The notes under the pieces were generated by a model, which did no database searches, had not been told where the DNA came from, and worked only from the letters and a program-made list of their open reading frames with translations. This document shows, piece by piece, positions 15,741 through 24,602 of a stretch of 34,007 bases of DNA (the first letter of the stretch is position 1; each line of letters starts with the position of its first letter). The stretch is from Parendozoicomonas callyspongiae (GTDB lineage Bacteria > Pseudomonadota > Gammaproteobacteria > Pseudomonadales > Endozoicomonadaceae): contig NZ_JAMFLX010000035.1 in assembly GCF_023502345.1 (NCBI RefSeq), positions 1 through 34,007 on the forward strand. Reading direction: 5' to 3'. The position numbers and the translations under genes were made by a program.

Positions 15741-16051
15741 ATTTATGGCGATCTGGCTCGTTATAGGGGAGGGCAAGTGTAGACGGAAATCTCGAAAGTC
15801 GGTTCAGTACAAATCAAGTGATATAGAGGGTGTCGGAGTCGTATTTCTTCTACATAGTTTGCGTTAAGTCATTTGTTTGTTAGGCAATTATTGCGCCAAA
15901 CACCTATTTCGGTACAATGGCCACGGGTTCAGGTCCACTCCCTGCTCCCAAATATCCAATGATAAAACTATCAGCCGGCAAAATTGTGTACAACGCAAGC
16001 AAACTATAAAAACCGGCCTGATGGACAGGAAAAACCATAACAGGGTGCGCC
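15741..16051. promoter_or_regulatory. Divergent intergenic region; candidate oad promoter
   Basis: 311 bp between the divergent paralog and oadG. A possible sigma-70 promoter for oadGAB is TTGTGT (15984-15989) and TATAAA (16005-16010), with a short 15-bp spacer. No clear operator is visible, and the promoter call is weak. Confidence 0.3.
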
Positions 16052-16312
16052 ATGTCCCAAGCGGAACTCATGAATGAAGGCCTGTCGTTGATGTTGTACG
16101 GCATGGGCTTCGTCTTTACTTTTCTGACCGTTCTGGTCTTTGCCACGAGCCTGATGTCGAAATCTGTACTGGCCATCGCCCCGGAAGAGCCTGCACCGGC
16201 TCCCAAGAGGTCTGCTGTGCCCGTGGCAGGAACCAATGATCCTGCTTCCGACCCGGTTCTACTGGCCGTTATCGGTGAGGCTGTACGCCAGCACCGGGAA
16301 CGCCGTCGTTAA
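16052..16312 (+). CDS. oadG: Na+-pumping oxaloacetate decarboxylase gamma subunit
   Basis: 86 residues. A single membrane helix (about 12-34, LMLYGMGFVFTFLTVLVFAT) follows a short N-terminus, and then comes an Ala/Pro-rich linker with APEEPAPAPK and a C-terminal segment LLAVIGEAVRQHRERR. This is the OadG plan: the helix anchors the complex and the tail contacts the alpha subunit. OadG stabilises the OadA-OadB complex that couples oxaloacetate decarboxylation to Na+ export. The gene is first in the order G-A-B, 42 bp before oadA. A modest AGGG ribosome site precedes the ATG. Confidence 0.92.
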   Translation: MSQAELMNEGLSLMLYGMGFVFTFLTVLVFATSLMSKSVLAIAPEEPAPAPKRSAVPVAGTNDPASDPVLLAVIGEAVRQHRERRR

Positions 16313-16354
16313 CAGACATCGTCATAATTATTATTCCTGGGGGAGTTCAAGAGG

Positions 16355-18133
16355 ATGAACGCAACTAAAGCGCCGCTTGGTATTACTGATCTCGTTCTGC
16401 GTGATGCCCATCAGTCGCTGTTTGCGACGCGTATGCGTCTGGACGATATGCTGCCTATAGCTGAAAAGCTGGACCAGATCGGCTACTGGTCTGTCGAAAG
16501 CTGGGGTGGTGCCACCTTTGACAGCTGTATCCGCTTTCTTGGGGAAGATCCATGGGAGCGTCTGCGTGAGCTGAAAAAAGCCATGCCCAACACCAAGCAG
16601 CAGATGTTGCTGCGTGGTCAGAATCTTCTCGGTTATCGTCATTATGCTGACGATGTCGTTGATCGTTTTGTCGAACGTGCGGTGGCCAACGGCATGGATG
16701 TGTTCCGTGTCTTTGATGCCATGAATGACCCGCGCAACCTGATGCAGGCTATGAAAGCGGTTAAGAAGCAAGGCGCTCATGCTCAGGGTACACTGTCGTT
16801 TACGACCAGTCCGGTTCATACCACAGATATGTGGGTGGATCTGGCCAAGCGTATTGAAGACCTGGAAGCCGATTCCATCTGTATCAAGGATATGTCCGGT
16901 ATTCTGGCTCCCTACGAGGCCTATGATCTGGTATCCCGCCTGAAGAAAGAAACCAGCCTGGAAGTGCAGCTGCACTGCCATGCGACAGCTGGTCTTTCTT
17001 CCATGACGCTGTTGAAGGCTATCGAAGCTGGTGTAGATCGGGTTGATACCGCTGTGTCCTCTATGTCCATGACTTACGGACATTCACCGACCGAATCCAT
17101 TGTTGCCGCCCTGCAGGGTACTGACCGTGATACCGGTCTGGATATCCATAAGCTGGAAGAGATTGCCGCTTACTTCCGTGTTGTACGTAAGAAGTACGCC
17201 AAGTTTGAAGGTGCGCTGCGCGGTGTGGATTCCCGTATTCTGGTTGCCCAGGTGCCCGGTGGCATGCTGACCAATATGGAAAACCAGTTAAAACAGCAGG
17301 GTGCATCTGACCGCTTCGATGAAGTGTTGGAAGAGATTCCCAAGGTGCGTAAGGATCTTGGTCATATCGCACTGGTTACACCAACCTCGCAGATCGTTGG
17401 AACTCAGGCTGTTCTGAATGTTCTGACCGGTGAGCGTTACAAGAATATTTCCAAAGAGACCCAGGGTATTCTTAAAGGAGAATATGGTGCCGCGCCAGCA
17501 GCTTATGATGCTGAACTGCAGGCACGTGTATTAGATGGTGCAGAGCCTCTGACCTGTCGTCCGGCCGACAAACTCGAGCCGGAAATGCATAAGCTGGAAG
17601 CGGAAGTAAAAGAACAGGCCGCAGAGAAGGGAATCACCCTGTCTAAAAATACCATTGATGATGTTCTGACTGTGGCTCTGTTCCCGAAAGTTGGTCTCAA
17701 GTTCCTTGAAAATCGTGGTAACCCCGATGCCTTTGAACCTGTGCCAACCGGTCAGGAGCTGGTGGCGAAGGACGTTGGCAAGCCTGAGGTTTACACCGTT
17801 AACGTCAACAATGCGGAATATGTTGTTGAGGTGAGTGAGGGCGGTGATATCACCGGTATCAAGGCTGTTTCTGCCGCACCGGCTGCAGCTTCCGAAGCAG
17901 CGCCTGTTCCGGTAGGTGGCGGCGAACCACTGCCTGCTCCTCTGGCGGGAAATATCTGGAAAGTGAATGTTCAGTCTGGTGAGCAGATTGCAGAAGGGGA
18001 TGTGGTTGTCATTCTTGAAGCCATGAAGATGGAAACCGAGGTTCGTTCTCCCAAGGCGGGTACTGTCAGCAGTGTTCGGGTGAAAGAGGGCGATCAGGTT
18101 GTGGTCGGCGATGAGCTGCTGAGCCTGGTATAA
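16355..18133 (+). CDS. oadA: Oxaloacetate decarboxylase alpha subunit (carboxyltransferase and biotin carrier)
   Basis: 592 residues. The N-terminal carboxyltransferase barrel (about 1-270) has [43 protein letters not shown] and the metal-binding [12 protein letters not shown]. The conserved PYC/OADA domain (about 280-470) follows, then an Ala/Pro hinge (about 500-520) and a biotinyl domain with EAMKMET, which puts the biotinylated lysine at about 558. The enzyme moves CO2 from oxaloacetate to biotin, yielding pyruvate; OadB then releases the CO2 and pumps Na+. The subunit acts at the cytoplasmic face of the membrane. A GGGGGAG ribosome site lies upstream. Confidence 0.96.
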   Translation: MNATKAPLGITDLVLRDAHQSLFATRMRLDDMLPIAEKLDQIGYWSVESWGGATFDSCIRFLGEDPWERLRELKKAMPNTKQQMLLRGQNLLGYRHYADDVVDRFVERAVANGMDVFRVFDAMNDPRNLMQAMKAVKKQGAHAQGTLSFTTSPVHTTDMWVDLAKRIEDLEADSICIKDMSGILAPYEAYDLVSRLKKETSLEVQLHCHATAGLSSMTLLKAIEAGVDRVDTAVSSMSMTYGHSPTESIVAALQGTDRDTGLDIHKLEEIAAYFRVVRKKYAKFEGALRGVDSRILVAQVPGGMLTNMENQLKQQGASDRFDEVLEEIPKVRKDLGHIALVTPTSQIVGTQAVLNVLTGERYKNISKETQGILKGEYGAAPAAYDAELQARVLDGAEPLTCRPADKLEPEMHKLEAEVKEQAAEKGITLSKNTIDDVLTVALFPKVGLKFLENRGNPDAFEPVPTGQELVAKDVGKPEVYTVNVNNAEYVVEVSEGGDITGIKAVSAAPAAASEAAPVPVGGGEPLPAPLAGNIWKVNVQSGEQIAEGDVVVILEAMKMETEVRSPKAGTVSSVRVKEGDQVVVGDELLSLV

Positions 18134-18143
18134 GGAGTCTGTC

Positions 18144-19451
18144 ATGGAAAAGATAATTGCCTTATGGGAAGGCTCTGGTGTTGCCAACCTTTCGCCAGGC
18201 CAGGCCATCATGATCGCAATCGGCTTCGGGTTGCTGTATCTGGCTATTAATAAGAAGTTTGAGCCTCTGTTGCTTGTGCCTATTGGTTTTGGAGGTATTC
18301 TCGCAAATATTCCTGAAGCCGGTCTGGCCTTCAGTGCAGTAGAACAATTGGTTCATATGCAGGTGCCGGAGCAGGTTGCTGATCTGGCACGGATTCTTAA
18401 TCTCTCCTCTACGGGGGTTAAGGAACTGTCTGAAGCCTATGCCAATGCGCCAGCGCAGGTGCAGCTGGCTGCACAACTTCTGGCGGATAATCTGAATTAC
18501 AACAATGGTATGTTGTACAGCTTCTACTCCGTAGCGATTGGCAGTGGGATTGCACCCCTGGTGATCTTTATGGGTGTGGGTGCCATGACTGACTTTGGCC
18601 CGTTGCTGGCTAACCCAAGAACGCTGTTCCTGGGAGCGGCGGCACAGTTTGGTATTTTTGCCACTGTACTGGGTGCGATTGGTCTGACCCAGATGGGGGT
18701 TATGGATTTCTCCATTGCCCAGGCGGCTGCCATCGGTATTATCGGTGGCGCTGATGGTCCGACAGCTATTTATGTGTCCAGTGTGCTGGCACCGGAACTG
18801 CTGGGTGCTATTGCGGTAGCAGCTTACTCATATATGGCTCTGGTTCCGATGATACAGCCACCCATCATGCGTGCTCTGACCACCGAGAAAGAGCGAAAGA
18901 TTGAAATGGTGCAGCTGCGTAATGTGAACAAGGTTGAAAAAATCATGTTCCCGCTGGTTCTGCTGGTGCTGGTTGCCATGTTGCTGCCGGATGCCGCGCC
19001 ACTTCTGGGGATGTTCTGTTTCGGTAACCTGATGCGAGAGTGTGGAGTGGTCGATCGTCTGTCAGGTACGGCTCAGAATGCACTGATCAATATCGTGACC
19101 ATCTTCCTGGGGCTGTCAGTTGGTTCCAAGCTGGTGGCTGACAAGTTCCTGCAGGCTGAAACCCTCGGTATTCTTGCTCTGGGTATCGTGGCGTTCTGTA
19201 TCGGCACTGCGGCAGGTGTTCTGATGGCAAAAGCCATGAATATGCTGAGCAGCAAGCACAAGATTAATCCGCTGATTGGTTCAGCCGGTGTATCTGCTGT
19301 GCCTATGGCTGCGCGGGTTTCCAATAAGGTGGGACTTGAATCGAATCCTCATAACTTCCTGCTGATGCACGCCATGGGTCCGAATGTGGCTGGTGTTATC
19401 GGTTCAGCTGTTGCTGCTGGCGTTATGATTCAATATGTTTCTGCACTGTAG
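18144..19451 (+). CDS. oadB: Oxaloacetate decarboxylase beta subunit (Na+ pump)
   Basis: 435 residues, strongly hydrophobic with about ten membrane segments. Diagnostic blocks are [20 protein letters not shown], the [10 protein letters not shown] motif carrying the essential Asp of region IIIa, and [20 protein letters not shown] near the C-terminus. OadB decarboxylates carboxybiotin on OadA and uses the energy to export Na+ while consuming a proton. It starts 10 bp after the oadA stop with a ribosome site in between, and a strong terminator follows, so oadGAB is a closed operon. The Na+ gradient suits a marine or animal-associated lifestyle. Confidence 0.96.
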   Translation: MEKIIALWEGSGVANLSPGQAIMIAIGFGLLYLAINKKFEPLLLVPIGFGGILANIPEAGLAFSAVEQLVHMQVPEQVADLARILNLSSTGVKELSEAYANAPAQVQLAAQLLADNLNYNNGMLYSFYSVAIGSGIAPLVIFMGVGAMTDFGPLLANPRTLFLGAAAQFGIFATVLGAIGLTQMGVMDFSIAQAAAIGIIGGADGPTAIYVSSVLAPELLGAIAVAAYSYMALVPMIQPPIMRALTTEKERKIEMVQLRNVNKVEKIMFPLVLLVLVAMLLPDAAPLLGMFCFGNLMRECGVVDRLSGTAQNALINIVTIFLGLSVGSKLVADKFLQAETLGILALGIVAFCIGTAAGVLMAKAMNMLSSKHKINPLIGSAGVSAVPMAARVSNKVGLESNPHNFLLMHAMGPNVAGVIGSAVAAGVMIQYVSAL

Positions 19452-19464
19452 TTTTAATTAAAAC

Positions 19465-19505
19465 AAAAAGGCCTTGTCCCAATTAAACCGGGTAAGGCCT
19501 TTTTT
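19465..19505 (+). terminator. Rho-independent terminator of oadGAB
   Basis: AAAAAGGCCTT (19465-19475) pairs with AAGGCCTTTTT (19494-19504), extended by CCC (19478-19480) with GGG (19490-19492), and followed by T residues. It lies 13 bp past the oadB stop. The mirrored A-run means it may also work leftward. Confidence 0.88.
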
Positions 19506-19582
19506 ATGACAAACAGTTTTTTCTCCAGTGAATTACCGGCGAATCACAAAATTGAATTAACTGTTTGAAACGTTGGTGCAGT

Positions 19583-20014
19583 TTAAGATTGTGTCGTTTC
19601 TTCGGATGAAGATTTAACAACAGAAAAACGTCGACGTTTTTTATACGTCACTTTTGGTGCTACTACAGACCCTTTACGCTCATCTGGAATGGCCATCTGC
19701 ATTTGCGGACGTGGTTCTCTTTGCTCCCGGGGGGCGCGAGTTTTTTTCATGTTAAACTGCGGAGCCATCATCTGATTTGATGATTGTTCCTGAGAATCAC
19801 GGTTTTTAGCTCGTGCGCTGTTAATTGGCTGGCCAAACTGGTTTCTGCGTTCGGGCTTTTTCTGGGTTTTCTCTTCGGGTGCGTCCTGCATATTCAGGCG
19901 CATTCGATAGGGGTGTCCATAGCCACGCTTTCGGCGTTGCTTATTATCAGTCGGCTCGGGGGGTTTCAAACCGGTAAATTCCTCGTAGACGGTCTGGTAG
20001 AGGTACTTGCTCAT
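19583..20014 (-). CDS. Small basic, probably disordered protein, unknown function
   Basis: 143 residues from the ATG at 20014, which has a strong GGAGGA ribosome site; the frame runs 26 codons further up without one. Only the first 20 residues (MSKYLYQTVYEEFTGLKPPE) look folded. The rest is Arg/Lys/Gln/Pro-rich with RRKRGYGHPYRMRLNM, KKTRAPREQREPRPQMQM and KVTYKKRRRFSVVKS, which suggests an intrinsically disordered nucleic-acid-binding protein. I do not recognise a family. It lies between oadB and pflA on the opposite strand. A 16-bp palindrome is centred about 90 bp upstream. RNA or DNA binding is inference from composition only. Confidence 0.65.
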   Translation of the reverse strand: MSKYLYQTVYEEFTGLKPPEPTDNKQRRKRGYGHPYRMRLNMQDAPEEKTQKKPERRNQFGQPINSARAKNRDSQEQSSNQMMAPQFNMKKTRAPREQREPRPQMQMAIPDERKGSVVAPKVTYKKRRRFSVVKSSSEETTQS

Positions 20015-20095
20015 TTCGTCCTCCGAAGGATGACGTCCTGTAACTTTTAAAATCTTTATGGCGCGAATACTAGACAATGGCCAAGTGGGCAAACA

Positions 20096-20111
20096 TAGGT
20101 AACATTACCTA
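20096..20111. promoter_or_regulatory. Palindromic operator candidate
   Basis: TAGGTAACATTACCTA has 7-bp perfect arms around CA. It sits in the 377-bp divergent gap between the basic-protein gene (start 20014) and pflA (start 20392), at a place suited to control the former. I cannot assign a regulator. The rest of the gap is AT-rich with no gene or FNR-like site that I could see. Confidence 0.4.
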
Positions 20112-20391
20112 AAGGTGCGAGTCGAAATTGCTTATTTTTTGGCTTTGTCGCGTTTGCCTTGATTGTTTAGGTGGTGGTGCGTAATTGCTCGACAAATGCC
20201 GTTTTAATTAGCTGGTACGTATGTTCAATAATAATAATTTTGCCGTTCCATACCCGTTTCATACTTGTAGGAATGATTAAGCAAGGGTAGGATTTCGGTT
20301 TTCATCCTTCCGGTGTTTCCTTCCTGAAAGCAGGCTTCAGATCTGTACTTTTTTTGATTATTCTCATACCGGATGAGCTGTTGGAGTTTTC

Positions 20392-21117
20392 ATGTTAGGT
20401 CGTATCCATTCGACGGACTCATTTGGCACAGTTGATGGCCCTGGAATTCGCTTTGTCGTCTTTACCCAAGGTTGCGTTATGCGTTGTCGCTACTGTCACA
20501 ACCGGGATACCTGGAGCCTGAAAGAAGGCGAGATGGTGACAGTCGATGAACTGATGAAAAAAATACTGGCTGTAAAGCATTTTCTGACTGGAGGGGTAAC
20601 CGTCAGTGGTGGCCAGCCAACCCTACAGCCTGAATTTGTTGCAGAACTATTCAAGGCGTGTCGAGCCGAAGGTATTCATACCTGCCTGGATACCAATGGT
20701 TATGTAAAAAGTATTACTCCGCCTATTGCCGATCTGGTTGATAACACAGATCTGGTTCTGCTGGATATCAAGCATATGGATAACGATCTGCATGAGAAAC
20801 TGACCTGGGTAAAGAATGACCGGGTGCTGAGCTTTGCCCGTTATCTGGATGAAATCAATAAGCCAACCTGGGTGAGATATGTTGTGGTTGAAGGTTATAC
20901 GACCAAAGAAGAGTATGCTGTTCAGCTGGCCGATTTCATTGAGCCAATGAAAAATATCGAGAAGGTTGAGCTTCTGCCTTACCATAGCCTGGGCAAACAC
21001 AAATGGGATATGTTGAAGGACGAGTACGAACTCGATGAGGTAAAGCCGCCTTCCGATGAGCTGATGCAGTGTCTGAAGGCGATATTTACTGAGCGTGGTA
21101 TGACCGCGATTTATTGA
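20392..21117 (+). CDS. pflA: Pyruvate formate-lyase 1-activating enzyme
   Basis: 241 residues. It is a radical-SAM protein with C28-x3-C32-x2-C35 (GCVMRCRYCHNRDTWS) for the 4Fe-4S cluster. The glycine-rich SAM segment is VSGGQPTLQPEF, and the pattern TCLDTNGY, LLDIKHMD and LLPYHSLGKHKW matches PflA closely in length and order. The enzyme makes the glycyl radical on pyruvate formate-lyase (or a related enzyme) under anoxic conditions, in the cytoplasm. GGAG lies five bases before the ATG. The usual neighbour pflB is not in this window, so the partner must be encoded elsewhere. Confidence 0.92.
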   Translation: MLGRIHSTDSFGTVDGPGIRFVVFTQGCVMRCRYCHNRDTWSLKEGEMVTVDELMKKILAVKHFLTGGVTVSGGQPTLQPEFVAELFKACRAEGIHTCLDTNGYVKSITPPIADLVDNTDLVLLDIKHMDNDLHEKLTWVKNDRVLSFARYLDEINKPTWVRYVVVEGYTTKEEYAVQLADFIEPMKNIEKVELLPYHSLGKHKWDMLKDEYELDEVKPPSDELMQCLKAIFTERGMTAIY

Positions 21118-21132
21118 TTTTTTACGGTTATG

Positions 21133-21160
21133 AAAAAGGCAACCTGATGGTGCCTTTTTT
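21133..21160. terminator. Bidirectional terminator between pflA and guaC
   Basis: AAAAAGGCA (21133-21141) pairs with TGCCTTTTT (21151-21159) with a CC/GG inner pair. A and T runs on both sides allow termination of both convergent genes. Confidence 0.85.
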
Positions 21161-21176
21161 GTGGTGGCTTAATTAT

Positions 21177-22220
21177 TTAATCAGCACCAAAGATACGGTT
21201 TTCCTGTTCCTGTACCCGTATAAAGGTTGTGCGTTTGGTCAGTTCCTTGAGCTTTGCGGCGCCAACGTAGGTGCAGGTTGAACGTACACCACCAAGGATA
21301 TCCTGAACGGTGTTGGTCACAGGTCCGCGATAAGGAACTTTAACTGTTTTCCCTTCTGATGCCCGGTAACCAGCCACGCCGCCTGAGTGTTTATCCATGG
21401 CTGTGGAAGAGCTCATACCGTAAAACCGTTTGAAGGTCTCACTACCTTCCTGGACAACTTCACCGCCAGACTCGTCATGCCCGGCCAGCATGCCACCCAG
21501 CATCATAAAGTCAGCGCCGCCACCAAAGCCTTTGGCAACATCTCCGGCACAGGTACAGCCACCATCACCGATAATCTGGCCACTCAGCCCGTGAGCGGCG
21601 TCAGCGCATTCGATAATGGCGGAAAGCTGTGGATAGCCGACACCGGTTTTTACCCGTGTTGTGCAGACAGAGCCGGGGCCAATACCAACTTTGACCACAT
21701 CGGCACCACCAAGAAGAAGTTCTTCCACCATTTCGCCTGTGACCACATTACCGGCAATAATGACCTTGTCTGGAAAACAGGCTCTGACTTTGGTCACAAA
21801 TGAAACAAAATGCTCGGAATACCCGTTGGCGACATCTATACAGATAAAGTACAGCTGCGGGTGTCTTTCCAGCAGGTTGCAGAGTTTGTCGAAGTCGTTG
21901 TCGGAGGTGCCGGTACTGATCATTATCCTGTGGTACAGATCTTCATCGGCATTTTCGAGAAACTCATCCCATTGAGCTTCGGAGTAGTGTTTGTGAATGG
22001 CCGTGATCATTTTATGTTCGGCCAGTGCGCGGGCTTTTTCAAAAGTGCCGACGGTATCCATATTGGCGGCAATTATGGGGACGCCTGTCCACTCTCTCCC
22101 TGAGTGCATAAAGCGGAAAGTTCGGCTTAACTCTACCTGTGAGCGACTGCGCAGGGTGGAGCGCTTGGGACGGAACAGAACATCTTTGAAGCCGAGTTTT
22201 ATATCACTTTCGATACGCAT
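21177..22220 (-). CDS. guaC: GMP reductase
   Basis: 347 residues, identical in length to E. coli GuaC. It is an IMPDH/GMPR-type barrel without CBS domains. The catalytic loop [18 protein letters not shown] places Cys186 at the family position. Other segments are [37 protein letters not shown] and [13 protein letters not shown]. The enzyme reductively deaminates GMP to IMP with NADPH, linking guanine to adenine nucleotide pools in purine salvage. It is a single-gene unit that converges with pflA. Confidence 0.95.
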   Translation of the reverse strand: MRIESDIKLGFKDVLFRPKRSTLRSRSQVELSRTFRFMHSGREWTGVPIIAANMDTVGTFEKARALAEHKMITAIHKHYSEAQWDEFLENADEDLYHRIMISTGTSDNDFDKLCNLLERHPQLYFICIDVANGYSEHFVSFVTKVRACFPDKVIIAGNVVTGEMVEELLLGGADVVKVGIGPGSVCTTRVKTGVGYPQLSAIIECADAAHGLSGQIIGDGGCTCAGDVAKGFGGGADFMMLGGMLAGHDESGGEVVQEGSETFKRFYGMSSSTAMDKHSGGVAGYRASEGKTVKVPYRGPVTNTVQDILGGVRSTCTYVGAAKLKELTKRTTFIRVQEQENRIFGAD

Positions 22221-22460
22221 AAATTTGCCGGAGCCTTTTGGTCCTAACTAATAGTTATGAAAGTGTATAAGCGGGTGAAGGTTGCTTAGTTGTTATTTGA
22301 TGCGAGACGTTTAACGCTTATACGAAAAAAGTATCCAGTAATTACCGGGGAGAGTAAAGAGCAATATCGCCAGAGCATTTGATGGCTTTGTTCTCTTTAC
22401 GATACGAGGGGGGAGGGAGTAAAGTCGTATTAAATGGCACTTAATGCTGGGGAGAATTGG

Positions 22461-23063
22461 ATGAAACTCTATATAAGTTCTGTCACTCCTGTCTCGGTTA
22501 TGATTCGCCTGGTTATGGCTGCCAAGCAGCTGGATCAAGAGATCATCAACCTTTCAGCCGGTCGTGATGAAGTCCCCAGCCGAGTTAAAGAGCTGCCCTC
22601 ACTCGTTACCGATGACCTCTGTCTGGCTCAGCCCCTTGCCATTCTTGAGTACCTTGAAGAATGCTACAGCGATATGGCGCTTTATCCGGCAGATATTGCC
22701 CAGCGTGCTGCTGTCAGAAGCTTTGTTCATGTGATTGCCCGTGATCTGTTGCATTGGGAGCACAGTCTTTCCAGCCGCTATATGGAGCAGGAGCTTGGGA
22801 TGGATAAAGCCAGCCAGCGGGATTGGCTTATGCTCTGTCTAAAAGAAGGTTTTTCTCATCTGGAGCATTTACTTGCGACCCAGGCCAGAACCGGAACTTA
22901 CTGCTTCGGTGAACAGGTAACGGTTGCTGATCTGGCTCTTCTGCCGCAGGTGTTGTTTGCCAGGAAAGCCGGGCTGTCCATGCATACCTATCCGCATATT
23001 GAAAGGATCTGTGATAACTGTCTTGAGCTGGAATGGTGTCAGAGGATTTTGGGAGATTCTTAA
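22461..23063 (+). CDS. Glutathione S-transferase family protein, zeta/MAAI-like
   Basis: 200 residues from the ATG at 22461, which follows GGGGAG; an upstream start at 22434 lacks this. The thioredoxin-like N-domain ends with the LAQPLAILEYLEECYS motif, where the usual Q-S is Q-P. The helical C-domain has YPADIAQRAAVRSFVHVIARDL and CFGEQVTVADLALLPQVLFA, and a YPHIERICDNCLEL end close to maleylacetoacetate isomerases. The zeta active motif SSxSxxxR is only partly kept (SSVTPVSVMIR), so activity as an isomerase is doubtful. No tyrosine-degradation genes are nearby. The stop codon's last base is also the first base of a MITE-like element. Confidence 0.75.
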   Translation: MKLYISSVTPVSVMIRLVMAAKQLDQEIINLSAGRDEVPSRVKELPSLVTDDLCLAQPLAILEYLEECYSDMALYPADIAQRAAVRSFVHVIARDLLHWEHSLSSRYMEQELGMDKASQRDWLMLCLKEGFSHLEHLLATQARTGTYCFGEQVTVADLALLPQVLFARKAGLSMHTYPHIERICDNCLELEWCQRILGDS

Positions 23064-23222
23064 AGCCTGTTCATAATCTTATCGCAGGCTGCAAATGCTG
23101 AATAAAAGCACCTGTTTCTCCGCTTTTGCTCGTTACATAGAACCACTATGTGCCTCACAAGACCAAACAAACAGGATATTTCTCGTCATTTTCGCTATCT
23201 GCGAAAGATTATGAACAGGCTC
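23063..23222. mobile_element. 160-bp MITE-like element with TTA target duplication
   Basis: The ends are inverted repeats: AGCCTGTTCATAATCTTATC on the left and, read from the right, AGCCTGTTCATAATCTTTCG. Both lead to CGCAG, with one single-base gap. TTA flanks each side (23060-23062 and 23223-23225), suggesting a 3-bp target duplication of the T-N-A kind known from IS1031-type IS5-family elements. An internal inverted repeat, ACATAG and CTATGT, is centred near 23145. It encodes no protein. The family assignment is tentative. Confidence 0.7.
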
Positions 23223-23357
23223 TTACACTTAAGTAAGTTATACCTCAAATCTATGCCACACCTAAGCGTTATAACAATTCCGACTTCCCAAGGGGTTGCC
23301 GTGACCACCTTGCTCATCTAGATTCATTGAGCTGTATCCCGTTATGTGAGGTCTACC

Positions 23358-23699
23358 ATGAGTCAGCATAAAACCCACTCTCACCCGGAACACGTCCATG
23401 GAGAAGGATGTGGGCACACTGCTATCAGACATAATGGACACATTGACTATATTCACGATGGTCATCTGCATCACCCAAATAAAGATTATTATGAAGAGCA
23501 TGTTATAGATGTCAGCGATACCAACCCTGACGGGTGCTCCCCGGTTCATAGCTGTTCAGATTCCGGGCACATTCATGGTTCGAGGTGCGGGCATGAGAAA
23601 GTCCCCCACGGGGATCACTTTGACTATTTAGTGGATGGCCGGTTACACCATGTACACGATGGGCACTGCGATGATCATGGTAAAATTGAAGTCATCTAA
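23358..23699 (+). CDS. His-rich metal-binding protein with two internal repeats
   Basis: 113 residues from the ATG at 23358, which follows GAGG. Roughly a quarter of the residues are His. Two repeats of about 40 residues share the plan HG-x2-CGH-x3-[RP]H-x-[GD]H-x-DY-x2-DG-x-LHH: HGEGCGHTAIRHNGHIDYIH and HGSRCGHEKVPHGDHFDYLV, each followed by DG-LHH. No signal peptide or membrane segment is seen, so the protein is probably cytoplasmic. Zn, Ni or Co storage or buffering is the likely role, inferred from composition. I have seen similar HGDHxDYLVDGxLHH proteins in other proteobacteria but know no experimentally defined role. The upstream region contains GTTATAAC, which is reminiscent of a Zur half-site but too weak to call. 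Confidence 0.75.
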   Translation: MSQHKTHSHPEHVHGEGCGHTAIRHNGHIDYIHDGHLHHPNKDYYEEHVIDVSDTNPDGCSPVHSCSDSGHIHGSRCGHEKVPHGDHFDYLVDGRLHHVHDGHCDDHGKIEVI

Positions 23700-23942
23700 A
23701 TGATGGCTGCAATTAACCTACCTCGGCTTAAATGATTTCCTAAAGTTATAATTTTTATGCAGCAGGGAAGCTGCAGGTCTTCAGAATCCACAAATTCGAC
23801 GCGGTCAGCATTCCTCATTACAAACCATTACAGAACTACCCTATGTTCCATTCTCAACCCCTACACTTCGAAACACCTTTTCTCGGCTGACTTTCTTCCT
23901 TTGGCCTAGACTCGTCTATCTAATTCGGCCAAGCACCAATAA

Positions 23943-24332
23943 ATGACTGGAGTTACCACGCCATTACTTCTGCCACTGCTGAGGCTTGCCACAGCAGCCA
24001 TTCTTTGTGCCAGCCTGCAGGCCTGCGCCCTTGCTCCCATGTCCGAGAAACTCGCGGAAAGCCCTACTGAACCAGTCACAGAAGACAACTCCATTTCCTC
24101 TTCCTGTAACGACAGTAGCGAGGGGCAAATCACAGAATCCGTGGTGAAAGCAGATGCTCTGCCAGCTGTGACCAAAGAAAGCAGGGAAGATAACCAGAAA
24201 GAGAAGCTCTCTGAAGAAGATGAGTCGACGGCCAAGCCGCGCAAGAAAAAGAAAAAGCTGTCGCCCCTTGAAAGGTTGCGACAGCTTTATTTTCTACCCC
24301 TGCTTCACCCTATAGGCCGAGGCGGAGGCTGA
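23943..24332 (+). CDS. Putative lipoprotein with charged tail
   Basis: 129 residues. A hydrophobic N-terminus with LLPLLRLATAAILCASLQAC has a lipobox-like LQAC near residue 28, so it may be lipid-anchored. The rest is Glu/Ser/Thr-rich and then Lys-rich (KPRKKKKKLS) and appears disordered. The last 25 codons overlap a perfect 11-bp hairpin that looks like the terminator of the convergent feoABC operon, which raises the possibility that the frame is partly accidental. No clear ribosome site precedes the ATG. The family is unknown. Confidence 0.5.
   Translation: MTGVTTPLLLPLLRLATAAILCASLQACALAPMSEKLAESPTEPVTEDNSISSSCNDSSEGQITESVVKADALPAVTKESREDNQKEKLSEEDESTAKPRKKKKKLSPLERLRQLYFLPLLHPIGRGGG
24252..24288 (-). 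terminator. Terminator of feoABC
   Basis: AAAGCTGTCGC (24254-24264) pairs perfectly with GCGACAGCTTT (24278-24288). On the minus strand the stem is followed by TTTTTCTTTTTC. It lies about 50 bp past the feoC stop and within the lipoprotein-like frame on the other strand. Confidence 0.85.
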
Positions 24333-24338
24333 CAGCAG

Positions 24339-24602
24339 TTAGTCTTTAGTGCAGGCAAATGAGATCATACCTGTGGCTTCCTTTCTGGTGACCCAGCAAT
24401 ACCACTCTCCGACATTTGCCTTATCACATCCACCGCAAGCCTTGTCGCACGGAGCCTGTGACCTGGTCACCTGCCCTTTGCGAATCCAGTGGCTCAACAT
24501 CCCTGACATCACGCTCTCTTCAACATTAAAGCGATTGGACAGCTCATAGAGGCTGGCCTGATCCCGTGACATCAGGTAGCGGCGAATATCACTTAGCACC
24601 AA
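24339..24602 (-). CDS. feoC: FeoC-type winged-helix Fe-S protein
   Basis: 87 residues. The N-terminal winged-helix part is LSDIRRYLMSRDQASLYELS with FNVEESVMSGMLSHWIRKGQ. It is followed by four cysteines (C52, C56, C59, C69; CDKACGGCDK and GEWYC), matching the Fe-S-binding wing of FeoC. In enterobacteria FeoC binds FeoB and protects it from FtsH proteolysis; a regulatory role has also been proposed. The gene overlaps the feoB end by 14 bp and is the last of the operon. Confidence 0.88.
   Translation of the reverse strand: MVLSDIRRYLMSRDQASLYELSNRFNVEESVMSGMLSHWIRKGQVTRSQAPCDKACGGCDKANVGEWYCWVTRKEATGMISFACTKD

Noticed and set aside
22354-22400. GTAAAGAG/CTCTTTAC inverted repeat upstream of the GST gene
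   Set aside because: Eight-bp arms with a 31-base loop are expected by chance at this scale and nothing else supports a function.
23226-23357. Zur-like GTTATAAC upstream of the His-rich gene
   Set aside because: Only a half-site matches the known Zur palindrome.
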